The position numbers and the translations under genes are program-made. Below are positions 47,546 through 59,686 of a stretch of 64,000 nucleotides of DNA, piece by piece. The notes beneath the pieces were generated by a model. That model was not told the origin of the DNA and made no database searches. It saw nothing but the letters and a program-made list of their open reading frames with translations. Numbering within the stretch: the first letter of the stretch is position 1; each line of letters starts with the position of its first letter. This stretch comes from Perilla frutescens (Eukaryota; Streptophyta; Magnoliopsida; Lamiales; Lamiaceae), in contig BRKX01000002.1 of assembly GCA_026008535.1 (NCBI GenBank), forward strand, positions 2,236,001 through 2,300,000. The letters run 5' to 3'.

Positions 47546-50500
47546 ATGGAAGAACCTAAAAGGATGTCTAGGAGGGAGGGCTCTGAAAATGAAGAAGTGA
47601 AAGTAAGTCACCATCGAGATCGAGACAGTCGCAAGCGTGAAAAGGAGAGGAATGCAGAGAGGCATAAGACAAAGGACAAGGACCGTGATGGTCGCCTCGA
47701 GAGAGAAAAGAGTGTTGATGACAAGTACAGGGACAGAGAAAAACACAAGTCTAAGCGTCGTGACAAGGAACGAGAACAGGAGAGAGCCAGGAATCATGAT
47801 GATGAAAGGGCTAAAGACAAGGCTAAGGTCAGAGAAAAGGATAGGGATGATAAAGAGGTAGACAGGGATAGGGAAGATAGGGAAAAAGAGGTGGAAATGG
47901 GAAGGGATAGGGATAGGGATAGGGATAGGGATAGAGATAGAGATAGGGATAAAGCACGGGAAAAAGAGAGAGAGAGGGAAAAAGAGAGGGAGCGAAGGGA
48001 AAGGGGTAGGGAGAAAGAGAGAGAAAGGAAAGAGAGGGAGAAGAAACAAGAAAGGGAAAAACATCGAGATAGAGATAGGTCATATAGTAGTGCTGAGGAT
48101 GTTAAGGAGCATGAGAGAAAAAGGCGCAGGAGAGAGGAGGATAAGGTTAATCAAACCAGGGATTCAGAACAAAACAACAATGCCAACCGGCATAGGGATG
48201 GCAGTGAAGACAATAGTTCACTGAAAAAGGGTGATGGAGATTCAGAAGTCAAGAATGAAAAGAGTCGGGAAGAAGATTTAGCTGAAGAGCAAAAGAGGTT
48301 GGATGATGAGATGGAAAAGAGGAGGAGGAGAGTTCAAGAGTGGCAAGAGCTGAGAAGGAAGAAGGAGGAATCTGAGAAAGAAAAACTTGGGGTGCCTGTG
48401 GCTAATGAACTTGAATCTGGAAAGACTTGGACTCTGGAAGGGGAATCTGATGATGAAGAAGCTGGTCCTCAGGGAAGAGTAACAATGGATGTGGATGAGG
48501 ATGGAACTGTGCAGCCGGTTGCTGAGGATTTAAATGGCATGTCCATAGATTCTGAAAATGAGGCAGTTCCTACCTTGCAAAATGGTGGAGACCAATCTGA
48601 CCATACTGTTGGTGATGAAGAAATTGATCCCTTAGACGCGTTTATGAATTCTATGGTCTTGCCTGTAGTTGAGAAACTAAACAGTGTTGTGCGGCCTCCT
48701 GCTTCAAATGACTCTGGTCCTGAATTAGTTGAAAGAAATGGTAAACGAAACTCAGAGAACAATAAAAAGGTGAAGAACAAATCTATGGGAAGAATTATTC
48801 CTGGAGATAATTCTGATTCCGACTACGGAGAGTTTGAAAATGAGGAAGATCCTTCGGAGGAGGAAGATGATGAAGAATTCATGAAACGGGTGAAGAAGAC
48901 AAAAGTAGAGAAGCTTTCAATAGTTGACCATTCAAAAATTGATTATCCTTCCTTCCGAAAGAATTTCTATACTGAAGTGAAGGAGATTTCGAGGATGACA
49001 TCTGAAGAAGTGGCTGCATATAGGAAACAACTTGAATTGAAGATACATGGAAAGGACGTACCTAAACCAGTCAAAGCCTGGCATCAAACAGGATTGTCAA
49101 CTAAAATTTTGGATATTATTAGGAAGCTTAATTATGAGAAGCCGATGTCAATTCAAGCTCAAGCCTTGCCTGTAATTATGAGTGGTCGAGACTGCATTGG
49201 AATAGCGAAAACAGGATCCGGCAAAACCTTAGCATTTGTCCTACCCATGTTGCGTCACATTAAGGATCAACCTCCTTTGATGTCAGGAGATGGGCCAATC
49301 GGGCTTATCATGGCTCCCACAAGAGAGCTTGTCCAGCAAATCCATAGTGATATAAAGAAGTTTACCAAGGTGTTGGGTCTCAGCTGTGTGCCTGTATATG
49401 GAGGTTCTGGGGTTGCTCAGCAGATTAGTGACTTGAAGCGAGGGGCCGAGATTGTTGTTTGTACCCCAGGTAGAATGATTGATATATTGTGTACTAGTGG
49501 TGGTAAAATTACAAATCTGCGCCGTGTTACTTACTTGGTCATGGATGAAGCTGATCGGATGTTTGATATGGGTTTTGAACCTCAGATCACTAGAATCGTC
49601 CAGAATACAAGACCTGATCGCCAAACTGTGTTATTTTCTGCCACTTTCCCTCGCCAAGTTGAGATTTTGGCTCGTAAAGTATTGAATAAACCTGTTGAAC
49701 TACAGGTAGGTGGGAGGAGTGTTGTGAACAAGGACATAGCCCAACTTGTTGAGGTACGTCCAGAAAGTGATAGGTTCCTTAGACTCTTAGAAATACTTGG
49801 AGAATGGTATGAGAAGGGGAAGATATTAATATTTGTCCATACACAAGAGAAATGCGATGCACTGTTTAAGGATCTGCTTAGATCTGGATATCCTTGCCTA
49901 TCACTTCACGGGGCGAAGGATCAGACAGACCGTGAATCTACACTAGCTGATTTCAAGAGTAACGTTTGCAGTTTAATGACTGCTACAAGTGTAGCTGCTA
50001 GAGGTTTAGATGTCAAGGATCTTGAACTAGTCATTAATTATGACGTCCCTAACCATTACGAGGACTATGTTCATCGTGTTGGTAGAACTGGCCGAGCTGG
50101 TAAAAAGGGGTGTGCTATCACATTTATTTCCGAGGAAGACGCAAGATATGCACCGGATCTTGTAAAAGCCTTAGAATTATCAGAGCAGAGTGTTCCGGAT
50201 GATCTCAAGGGCTTAGCTGATGGATTCATGACCAAGGTGAATCAGGGGCTCGAGCAAGCCCATGGCACTGGTTACGGTGGTAGTGGTTTCAAATTTAACG
50301 AGGAGGAGGATGAAGTGAGGAGAGCCGCGAAGAAAGCTCAGGCGAAGGAGTACGGGTTCGAGGAGGATAAATCAGATTCAGATGATGAAGATGAAGGGAT
50401 TAGAAAAGCAGGTGGTGACATTTCTCACCAAGCTGCCCTTGCTCAAGCTATAGCTGCTGCTACCAAATCGAGCTCAGCTTCAGCCACGACACCCGTCACA

Positions 50501-50980
50501 CCAGGGCAGCTCGGACTGCCTAGTGTTCTTGGCTTGACAATGCCAGGCGGAGTGGCGCCAGTTGGCCCTGGAACAGGCGGCACGGATGCAGCAGTCAGGG
50601 CAGCAGCTCTGGCAGCTGCCATGAATTTGCAGCATAACTTGGCAAAGATTCAGGCCGATGCCATGCCCGAACACTATGAAGCCGAGCTGGAAATAAACGA
50701 CTTCCCTCAAAATGCCCGGTGGAAGGTCACTCACAAGGAAACGCTGGGTCCGATCTCTGAATGGACGGGCGCTGCCATCACAACGCGAGGTCAGTATTAC
50801 CCACCGGGCAAGGCTGCTGCAGGAACGGGAGAAAGGAAGCTTTACCTGTTCATCGAGGGCCCGACGGAGCAGTCGGTCAAGCGGGCGAAAGCGGATCTCA
50901 AGCGGGTGTTGGAGGAGATCACAAATCAAGCTTCATCACTTCCCGGTTCAGCTCAACCCGGCCGATACTCCGTTGTCTAA
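47546..50980 (+). CDS. RH42: DEAD-box ATP-dependent RNA helicase, PRP5/DDX46 type (plant RH42/RCF1-like)
   Basis: Single-exon coding region of 1144 residues, close to the plant family length. Residues 1-200 are an Arg/Asp/Lys/Glu-rich low-complexity arm with RD repeats. D361-P-L-D364 is the DPLD motif known in Prp5 proteins. The helicase core follows: Q motif near 515-545 (PMSIQAQALP), motif I AKTGSGKT (554-561), PTRELVQQ, TPGR, D667-E-A-D670, SAT (698-700), ARGLD, and HRVGRTGR from 843. The C-terminus (about 1050-1125) has a KH-like region (WKVTHKETLGPISEWTGAAIT). Prp5 proteins act in the nucleus in prespliceosome assembly, remodelling U2 snRNP; Arabidopsis RCF1 is needed for cold-responsive splicing. 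The ATG at 47546 is the first in frame after the inferred acceptor. All core motifs are intact. Confidence 0.95.
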   Translation: MEEPKRMSRREGSENEEVKVSHHRDRDSRKREKERNAERHKTKDKDRDGRLEREKSVDDKYRDREKHKSKRRDKEREQERARNHDDERAKDKAKVREKDRDDKEVDRDREDREKEVEMGRDRDRDRDRDRDRDRDKAREKEREREKERERRERGREKERERKEREKKQEREKHRDRDRSYSSAEDVKEHERKRRRREEDKVNQTRDSEQNNNANRHRDGSEDNSSLKKGDGDSEVKNEKSREEDLAEEQKRLDDEMEKRRRRVQEWQELRRKKEESEKEKLGVPVANELESGKTWTLEGESDDEEAGPQGRVTMDVDEDGTVQPVAEDLNGMSIDSENEAVPTLQNGGDQSDHTVGDEEIDPLDAFMNSMVLPVVEKLNSVVRPPASNDSGPELVERNGKRNSENNKKVKNKSMGRIIPGDNSDSDYGEFENEEDPSEEEDDEEFMKRVKKTKVEKLSIVDHSKIDYPSFRKNFYTEVKEISRMTSEEVAAYRKQLELKIHGKDVPKPVKAWHQTGLSTKILDIIRKLNYEKPMSIQAQALPVIMSGRDCIGIAKTGSGKTLAFVLPMLRHIKDQPPLMSGDGPIGLIMAPTRELVQQIHSDIKKFTKVLGLSCVPVYGGSGVAQQISDLKRGAEIVVCTPGRMIDILCTSGGKITNLRRVTYLVMDEADRMFDMGFEPQITRIVQNTRPDRQTVLFSATFPRQVEILARKVLNKPVELQVGGRSVVNKDIAQLVEVRPESDRFLRLLEILGEWYEKGKILIFVHTQEKCDALFKDLLRSGYPCLSLHGAKDQTDRESTLADFKSNVCSLMTATSVAARGLDVKDLELVINYDVPNHYEDYVHRVGRTGRAGKKGCAITFISEEDARYAPDLVKALELSEQSVPDDLKGLADGFMTKVNQGLEQAHGTGYGGSGFKFNEEEDEVRRAAKKAQAKEYGFEEDKSDSDDEDEGIRKAGGDISHQAALAQAIAAATKSSSASATTPVTPGQLGLPSVLGLTMPGGVAPVGPGTGGTDAAVRAAALAAAMNLQHNLAKIQADAMPEHYEAELEINDFPQNARWKVTHKETLGPISEWTGAAITTRGQYYPPGKAAAGTGERKLYLFIEGPTEQSVKRAKADLKRVLEEITNQASSLPGSAQPGRYSVV

Positions 50981-51904
50981 TCCTTTTGGGGTATGTAAAA
51001 TCTAAACTTCACTTCATTTCTTACTATTTAATTATAGTTTGCGCTCAAAATATTATTTGGTTTCTATAGTAGCAAATTCTGGAAAAGTAATTGTTATATT
51101 TTTAAGCTTTCTTTCCCTTTAGGCATTGAGTGTTGCTATTTGCACCGCGAAACTTGATATTTGTACTTCGCCCACTTTCTATACTTCACATTTTACTCTC
51201 TACATTATACGATACTTTTTTCTTGATTTAATCATTATTTAAAAAGAAAAAAGAGAATCGGATCTTCTTCGCCTTGAAATCACCCCGGTCATCCTCCTCG
51301 AGCTTTGCTGTTCGTGGTGGAGATGAAGCGGGAGTGGCGGTTGGAGAGGGGGACGAGAGGAAGGCGGTGGTGGAGGCGACGAGATGCTCACTGCTAGCCG
51401 GTGGGATCGTCGAAATTGGATCTAAATTTTTTCTTGTTGCCAATCGAACTGAACTTTTCGATGGTTAAACTCTAGTTCGAAATATGTTTTTCGAATATGA
51501 TTGTTGGCTTCGTAAACTTTTCTCAGAACCAATTTTTTCGAACTTTATTGAAGGTCAATTAATAAATGTATTCACAAAAATAAAATTGTAAAAATTGTGG
51601 AAAAGATAGTTGTGATCTTAATCAATGCCTGCATATGAATATGAGAAAATAGGACAGGAAAACAGAAACGGCGCAAAAAAATAAAATAAAGTAAAATAGT
51701 ACGTTGAAACTAATGTTGTAACGTTTGCATGAACATCCATTGTATGTGCGTATTTTCTAAGGTCAAATTTTTAAAATTTCACAAATATGGTCAATTTAGT
51801 TGCATCGTCACAACGAATGTCGTTCACTTATTTTTGAATATGTGCATGCGTTCTTGAAACGTTATCAAATCAAGGCGAATATGTCAAATAAAGTATATAA
51901 AAAA
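50981..51904. other. 3' flank of the helicase gene and a GC-richer patch of unknown nature
   Basis: 51000..51240 is probably 3' untranslated region and spacer. At 51228..51468 a GC-richer island contains overlapping open frames on both strands (minus 51443..51228, plus 51274..51468), rich in Ser/Pro/Ala or Gly/Val/Glu, with no known domain. It resembles a first-exon fragment of some gene, but there are no splice or promoter signals to back this. The stretch 51480..51904 shows nothing else. Confidence 0.35.
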
Positions 51905-52452
51905 GGGAGTTTCTAAATGGACCAATAAAATTACTCTTAACACTACACTTACTCCATGAACTATTATTTTTACTCTTTGCACCACGCACATTTACATTAA
52001 TGCCCTTCAGTCTAAAAAATATGTTCGGAAACATAATTTCGAACACATCCAATTTGTTCGAGAATATTAATTCGAACGACACTTGATTTGAAGAATATGG
52101 AGCTGGTTCGAAAATTGAAGTTCGAACATCCTCACTATGTTCGAACTTCGATTTTCGAACACAACTTTAAAACAAAACAAAAAACATGTTCGGAAAAATA
52201 ATTCCGAACAAGTTCAAGTTATTCGACAATATTAATTTGAACAACTCCTATACTTGGAAAAATATGGAGATGGTTCGAAAATTGAAGTTCGAACATCCTC
52301 CTTATGTTCGAACTTCGACATTCGAACACCTTGGATGTGTTCAGGCTTAATTTTATTAAAGGGTATTTAAGTAATTTCAAAATTATTTGATTTTTTTATT
52401 TTTTTCTTTTGTGGTGCAAAGAGTAAAATCGGTGGTACATATAGAAACTCTC
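51905..52452. mobile_element. 548-bp TIR element with an internal TTCGAAC-rich tandem duplication
   Basis: The inverted ends share gagtttcta and 'tttactctttgcaccac' in reverse complement, and a perfect 9-bp duplication tataaaaaa lies at 51896..51904 and 52453..52461. Inside, a block of about 165 bp is tandemly repeated (for example 'tggttcgaaaattgaagttc' at about 52105 and 52270), each copy full of ttcgaac palindromes. No coding capacity. Confidence 0.75.
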
Positions 52453-52461
52453 TATAAAAAA

Positions 52462-53473
52462 TTGACTCATAAATGAAAACAAAAGGATAAAAACATACTA
52501 GATGATATTAATCCAGAATATCTAAAAATCTCTCAGTTACAATAGTGGGATTCATTTCTTAATTTGGGAGGATCAAGGGACAAATTTGTTTCTAAAATTG
52601 AGAAGTGGGAATCAATTTTTTTTTTTTTTTTAATCTTAAGCCATGCTTGATTCTTGCTAAGAGCCACAATGTGATAGTTATGTTTAAGTCTTGATGACAA
52701 TAACTTGCATTGAATTTTTTGTAATTGACATAATATGTATACAAGCTCTTGACATCCACCCACTAAAGCATAATTTGTTATTTACCTTATTTCTTAAGCT
52801 CTAGGGATAGACCGTTTTGGCATGAAACGAATGAGACGGTCGTCTCAGGTGCCGGAAAAATTAAGGTCCCGAATACACGTTCATACATCTTGCATTATAA
52901 GTGTATATATAGTTACAGTATGTAGTACTCATACAATAAATAGATAGCAAACCAAGGGTTATGAGCCTTTCCTACCAAAATGTTGAGGGTCGGAATTCTC
53001 TTTTAGTAAGTAATTTTATTATTGAAAAGATAGAAAATATGTTTTTTTTTATATATTCATTTTTTTAAAAAAAACAATTAATTTAAATTCCATGCATCAT
53101 TTATATACTACAAGTGTTAGGATACTCTATTCTTATTCTTTATTATTATATTATATACATTAAAAATGAATTAATTAAGATTTACTTAAAATGTATATGT
53201 ATATATATATATATATACTCATTTTAAATTCAAACAAAAGTTGCAATATCTCAAATCTTTCATATTTTTTAGTTTCGTACTTCTGTATTTTTTTGTTTAT
53301 AGTTTATTCCAATTCTCAATAAGTGTGTTAATATTTTCACATTTATGACTCATAGTTCTTTTTTATTAAATTTATCTAGTTACATGCATTAATTACAAGA
53401 ACAATATTATGACACACACTAATTTTAAATGCAAAAAAATTGGGTACTCAATGAATAGTTAGTTATAAAAAAA
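52462..53473. other. AT-rich intergenic DNA, no gene seen
   Basis: A poly-T run (about 52617..52632) and a (TA)n run (53197..53216) are present. The minus frame 52763..52533 has no domain. Confidence 0.5.
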
Positions 53474-53867
53474 GGGTTAACTGCAGAATTTAACACAACG
53501 TTTGCACCATTTTGTAATTTTCACACAACGTTTAAAAATTTGCAATTCATATCATAATCTTTAATATTTTTGCAATTGTAACATCCCAAATGTTATTTCT
53601 TATGATCTATCCTATGTGTCCGATTTGTAATCCATGTGTATTGCTAGTTTCAGCTACATAAACGACGCCGTTATATATATATCAATACATACAATAAGAT
53701 TCTCCATCAGTTTCATCTTCATAAAATGTCGTTTTATGCCGAATTAATATTGAGGATGTTACAATTGCAAAAATATTAAAGATTGTGATATGAATTGTAA
53801 ATTTTTAAACGTTGTGTGGAAATTATAAAATGGTACAAACAATGTGTTAAAATTTTGCAATTAACCC
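53474..53867. mobile_element. MULE-like MITE, 394 bp
   Basis: The ends start GGGTTAA and end TTAACCC, with arms of about 120 bp sharing 'cacaacgtttaaaaattt' and 'aatatttttgcaattgtaac' in reverse complement. The flanks (ataaaaaaa and taaaaaata) agree only approximately. No coding capacity. Confidence 0.7.
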
Positions 53868-54027
53868 TAAAAAATATGTCCGATTTTTATTCTTGAAAAT
53901 TAATCAAGAAACCTTATTAATTTTTTAAAAAAATTATTATACATCAACTTATTAATATTTTAGAGTTGTGTATGTTGTTATAAGCTGGACCCTCCTAAAT
54001 ATTTTTTCTGGATCGGCCACTGCATAT

Positions 54028-56873
54028 TGTAATACCCCGAAATATTTTAGAAGGTTTAATTCAACTTATGTTACCCTCTGGTAAGTTAGAAAATAAGCTG
54101 GGTCCTTAAATGACTCAAATAAAGGAAAATCGCAGCCAAGGAAATCTGTTAAATCTAATTTGATCAAAAATTACCTTAAAAATATGTTATGATATTTTTC
54201 TCGGGTTGATAGAAAATATTTCAAGAATCGTGCCAACCTTTAAAATTTCAAATTTCGAGTTCAAATGAACTCTTGGCACAACTTTAAGTTGGAAAATAAT
54301 AAATTTAATAGAAAAAGGCATATCCGTCATTATCCAATTTCTTTTTCAAAAGATTATCTTATTCGTAATTATCATTTTCTTTTTCCATCATTATCCTCTT
54401 TCTTTTATTCGTTATTATCCTATTTATTTTTCCTCTATAAATAGGAGCTTAAGGTTTCATTTTTCATTCATTTTCAAAATCGAAACGCCGAGCAGCTTCC
54501 AGAGAATGTACAACTCTAGTTTCCTATTTCAATTCTGAAATAGTCATTTTGAAGGTGTCAACGCGTAGATCACGAATACATGATTGAAATGATGACACGA
54601 AGGATGATCACGATGGAAAATCATCGTGACCGCCGCCAATTCCTCGGAGAAGGTACTTTCTCCGATTCTGGTCATTCGGACCGATGAATTTAGAAATTTC
54701 AAGCTCTAAATATGTTTATATTTCGATTATCTTTAATTCTACCGATTCCGATTTTTGATGTTGTGAGTTTTCGGTATTTTTCTCCATTTTCATTTTATGT
54801 AAATCTCAGATCTACTCTTCCTGGATAGTCGTATTAGAAATCTTCTTTTTATAAATAGTCTTTGATCATTTGGATCTTATAGTTAATCGGAATAGATTTT
54901 TGATTTCTCGTCGTTTGAAATCCGGATCCGAATATTATATTATAAATCTTTCCAGTTCGAATTTATGTTCTAGCCGTCCGATCTTTGATCTGATTACACC
55001 ATTAAATTCCTTATTTTCTGCACTATCAAAAATTATACTTTTGAGCAAAATTCCAACGAGTATCGAGCTCGATCGAGACCGATACATTTTCAGCTAAAAT
55101 CTGTGAATATTCTTACCGAAACTCCCGTTTCACCCATTTTGGGTCGTCAAATCGAAAAAGTTTCTTCTCAAAAGTTGCTCGAAATAATATTTCCAATGCT
55201 CCCGTCGAATTTCGTAATTTTCGGATGAGTTTTGGATAATATCAACTATTTAATATAAGCAGTTATTTTATTTCCGAGAGCATGTGTTATCGAAAAATTC
55301 TAAATTTCTCATTCTTTACTCTTGGCATGCATAGTATCTTCCCTGAATATTTTCGTAATTTCCGAGCGGTTAAAAAGCGTCGTGGCATAGATCTGGTAAA
55401 CTTTGGATAAATGACAAGTTTTGAAAAGAGACCTCTGTCAAATCAGTTGATCCCAGTAAAGCAAGAATAACGTTTTGGAATTTATTTCCTTCTTCGTCGA
55501 AATTATTTGAGGTCTCTAGAGTCGCGCAATCTATTTTAGAATAGAATAGAATTAATAATAGTTCCGTTTATAGTAGATTAATTTCCGAAAATATAGCGAT
55601 TATCCTGAGTTGAAGTTTACCTTCTGTAGTACCAGCTGAGCTAGAGAAATCATCAGGGTTGATTCTTCAGGAGTTAGCTTTTCAGAATCCCGAGAAAGGT
55701 GGGTTATACTATACTATCTTTGTAAATTGTATCTTTCGAGTTATTAAGCTCTGCTTTGCTAAAACTGCATATGTGACTATCTGTGTTAAATGTTTACGTG
55801 CTACTGTATGTTGTCGGAGTCTCATATACCAGCGCTGTGTCAATGTGAGTAGCTACAGTATGCATGCATTGTTTGTCCTGCCCTACTCCTTGTCGGTGAG
55901 ACTAAAATGAAACACTTATTGGTTATACTCTTTGGGTATACTATGGCCATACTCAACGTTATGCGCTGGTGATGTAGTTTGGGTTGCGGGCAGTGACGAG
56001 TTATACTCTTAAGCGCTTCATGATAAAATGTTTTGGTGAACTTAGGTTGCTTCCAACTTTTAAACCTCCTAAGCTTCACTACCTGCATGAACACAGATAG
56101 ATTACTTTAATAAAATGATTTGCATAACTTGAATTGTCAAAACTTGCCCACTGAGTGCATTAGTACTCAGCCCAAATATTTCCAAATATTTTCAGGTCAG
56201 TAGGCTGGAGCGTGGAGGTGACGAGACTGAGATATGGGCTATTATGATTTTCATATTTTTCCGTTGTCTCTTTTTGTTAGTATTCTGTTAAGAATTGAGC
56301 TTTCGCACTTATGATATTCTTTTGCTAAATGCTAAGAACCCTGATCTTAGTATTTTATCGATATGATTCTGCTTCTCTGATTCTGAACATTTGTTGACTT
56401 CCTAGTTAACATGTATCATATGCTTAGCTACATACTTATTCGAAGGGGAGGAAGCCCATCTTTGGTTATGTCTATTTGATCATTCATTTTGGCCTATGGA
56501 AGGGCTTCATTTATTCAGCATATTGGTGTCTGTTTCTTATGTCGACCTATGAATGGGTCTATTGATTGTTGGTATCTGGTTATTTGTTTCCGTTTAGCCT
56601 ATGAAAGGGCTTATTGAATTGTTACAGCTCTCATTCTTCTCTTATAAGCCGTTATAAACGGGGATTCGCTCTAGGTACAGAGGTCATGCTGTCTAATTTT
56701 CCGGAAGGCATAACCTATCTTTGGCATACTCGGTTGTTAAATTTTATTCCAAACATTAATCCTTTTTGGATTATCACCCCGTCGTTAATTAAATTACCCC
56801 ATTTCTTTCCCGCTTCTTAATTTCCACCCCCGTGGCGTCCATTTCCATGGTCTTTCGGGATCGGGGCTCTACA
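54028..56873 (+). repeat. 5' LTR of the LARD-like element
   Basis: It contains a clear TATA box 'ctctataaataggag' near 54431..54445. Open frames inside (54870..55097, 55659..55910, 56614..56820) recur at the same places in the other LTR and are not genes. Confidence 0.92.
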
Positions 56874-59686
56874 AAGTGATATTATATAAGCCCTCAGCTC
56901 GTCACTCACGCAACAGCTTAAAAGGTACGCATGTTTTTATGCAAATTTTAGTTTTTAAAAGTTTACATTATTTGTTGAAATGTTAAGTCTGTCTAAAAAT
57001 GAAAGATTAGGATTCGCCGTGTTGAAGGGAATTCCTCGAAAGATTGATTATTATGCGGATAGCATACTCTGATTAACTGCGCTGATTGCGTACTCTATTG
57101 CTATGGTGATAGCATACTGGTTTTGAAATATGTCTGTGAGCATACTGGTTTCTGTTGAAAAACTATGTTGATTACATATATGTATGAACTTGTTTATATA
57201 TGCCTTGTGCATACTTGTGATGTTGGGAACGTGCGGAATGCATACTGTAAACATTGATAGCCGGAATGTGTTTATCGTTCCTACTCTTGGATTAGTACAA
57301 GGACTTGAAAGTGGGAGAATGTAAGATTAACTTAGCCTATAGTTGCTGAACTTAGACTGAATTTGTAAACACTAATGAGATTGTTGAGAACATAGTTTGA
57401 CTGAGGAAACGATTCATTTTGATGACTGAACATAAACTTACGGCTCAGAATAACTGCCACATGTATATCATGATGAGCGGATTACGAGATTTTGTATGTA
57501 TACCAAGAAAGAGATCGATTCGGTGTTTGAGTTCATTGGGGAAATAACCTACTTTATGGGGGTCAACATCCGGTTAGAAGAAGTCTTTCAGATTGAGATG
57601 TGTTAAAGTTGACCAAGAATTTGCGTTGTTACTAGGAAGATGGACACATTAAGGAATAAAATATTTTGAAAACAAAAACATAAGTCAACGATCTATGTGG
57701 AGACTGTGAATTTTCGTGGGTAGATATGTTAAATGATGATGGCTGCTACAAACAAGGTTCAACATCAGAATTGTCACCTGAGTGAAATATTGAGGTAGAT
57801 TGATTACCATCTTTTATACCTCCATGTGGAGATGAGGTTATAAAGCTTTAACTTTGAACTAGAAGCAAAAGAAACGAGTAATCGATTTATAGGCTAGTTA
57901 TCAGATTGTAGATCTATTACACGTTCAAGAAATCCCTACGCAAGCTTTCAACTTAGGAGTCTTGTTTAACGATCCTGTTGCGATTACAGAGAATAAAGAT
58001 TCGTTCCTCCAAGAGAAAGCTCTTCACCTCAGTGGATGGCTAATCGAGGCGCTGGCGTGTTTCATTCTCAAGATTTGTAGCTTGTTTTAGATTACTTTTT
58101 AGAATGAGGGTAAAGATAGTCGTCATGATTGCTGCCAAATTAATTTAAAGATATGTTTGCCGGTGTTCTACTCAGCTTCCAGGAGAAGTTAAGTCAAACT
58201 ATTTTGAGTCTAGGAGGTATCATAGATCAAGTCGTTCTCTCGTATCCTTCCGATGGGTAGAAAATGATTTCCGAGACGTCGCTTTTCCAGCCAGTGCAAA
58301 GTCTAGCCGACTCGTGCTTTATCGTAGCAACCTCGTAAAAAAAAACAAGGTGTGTGAAGCTCAAGAAAGAAGGAAAGAGAACCCGAAGAAGATCGTTAAG
58401 AAGATAGACCTAGTGTTCGATAGATTGAGAGTTTCATTAGAAAGTTTTGATGAGTCTATTTATTCATTCTCTTTTGAAATTGATTTATTCTCTTATTAAT
58501 TGAATCAATTTCCCTTCAACAGCTTCATATCATTTGAAATTCTCCATTTATACCATTTGGGATTCGTTGATTTTATCCTCTTGGATAATTTGATATCTTT
58601 TGGATGATACTTCTTTGATCATCAAGAATCAGCAATGGCATTTACTTGTTAGGCTATGCTGACGCCTTTATGAAAATATTTCAGCATGGTTCTCAGCTCT
58701 TAAGCGTTGATTTTCTTTTCTTATTCTCATATATCTTTGTAAAATGTGAGAACCCTTCGAGTTATAAATCCCCTAAAAAGGTAATATTTTTGGTATAAAT
58801 AACCTAGTGTTACCTCTCTTCCAGCTTTTGCTGATCAGATAAAGTTCTCACTCAGAGGTGTTTGATTTATTTTAATCTCACTCATAGAACTTAAGTGTGA
58901 GTCTTCAAATAGAAGAGAGAGCTTATAGAAGTATTCATTTAAGTATATTGTCAGGAGAGCGAATGATAGTATTCCATAATGACGAATGGAACCGAAACAG
59001 TATCAGTTAGTGTTCTCCAAAGTCGAAAGTACATTTCTAAAGTAATTTCTCAGTTCGTAACATTTAAGATGATCAATGGATGTCAACAAGTAAGTTTTGA
59101 GCTTACATTTAAAGTCTAGACATGCAATTCTTATTATGCATGCAAGCGAAGGTGATCACTAGTGGGAGCCAGACAGTCGGATTACCACTTTAAAGAAAAG
59201 AGAATAGTATAACAAGGAAAATAAGACTAATTTGCATCGGAAATAAGATTCAAGCACGCTTCAAGAAGACGTGAACGTCAAATCTCAACATTTTAAGGAA
59301 AGAGATAAAACACAGTTCAAACCTGATAGAATTTGTAATCCAACCGTCCAAGGGCATGCTCATTCGAATCATGGAGAGATTATATGAAGTCGGTGCATCG
59401 TGATAGCTCTCACAAAGGATAGAGAAAGATGGCGAACGTTTAGGCTTACAGAAAGATAAATTTGCGTGGAAAAGAAGAGTGAGTATAGACTCTTCAAAGA
59501 AGTATTTGACCAAGAAGAAAGCGGAAAGAGGGATAAAGGTTGAGAATCAACCTAAAGAATAGGAAACCCATATCAGTTCTAGGCTGCAAGTACAAAAATT
59601 GAGGTTTTGAACCCTAAGGATGTACTTTGATATGTCTTCTCAAGATATGGAAATTTCGGGACGAAATTTATTTAAGGGGGGTAGAA
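56874..59686 (+). other. non-coding interior of the LARD-like element
   Basis: No recognisable protein motif was found in any frame. Near 57050..57245 the phrase 'gcatact' or 'gcgtactc' recurs at least seven times at irregular short spacing. Frames at 58314..58499 + and 59513..59250 - have no domain. Confidence 0.7.

Noticed and set aside
47528..48083. Long Phe/Pro/Ser antisense frames opposite the helicase N-terminus
   Set aside because: They are the reverse reading of the hexamer-repeat Arg/Asp arm.
54870..55910. Pairs of identical open frames in 54.8-56.8 kb and 60.5-62.5 kb that could be read as duplicated genes
   Set aside because: They lie at equal positions in the two LTRs of one element and contain no protein motif.
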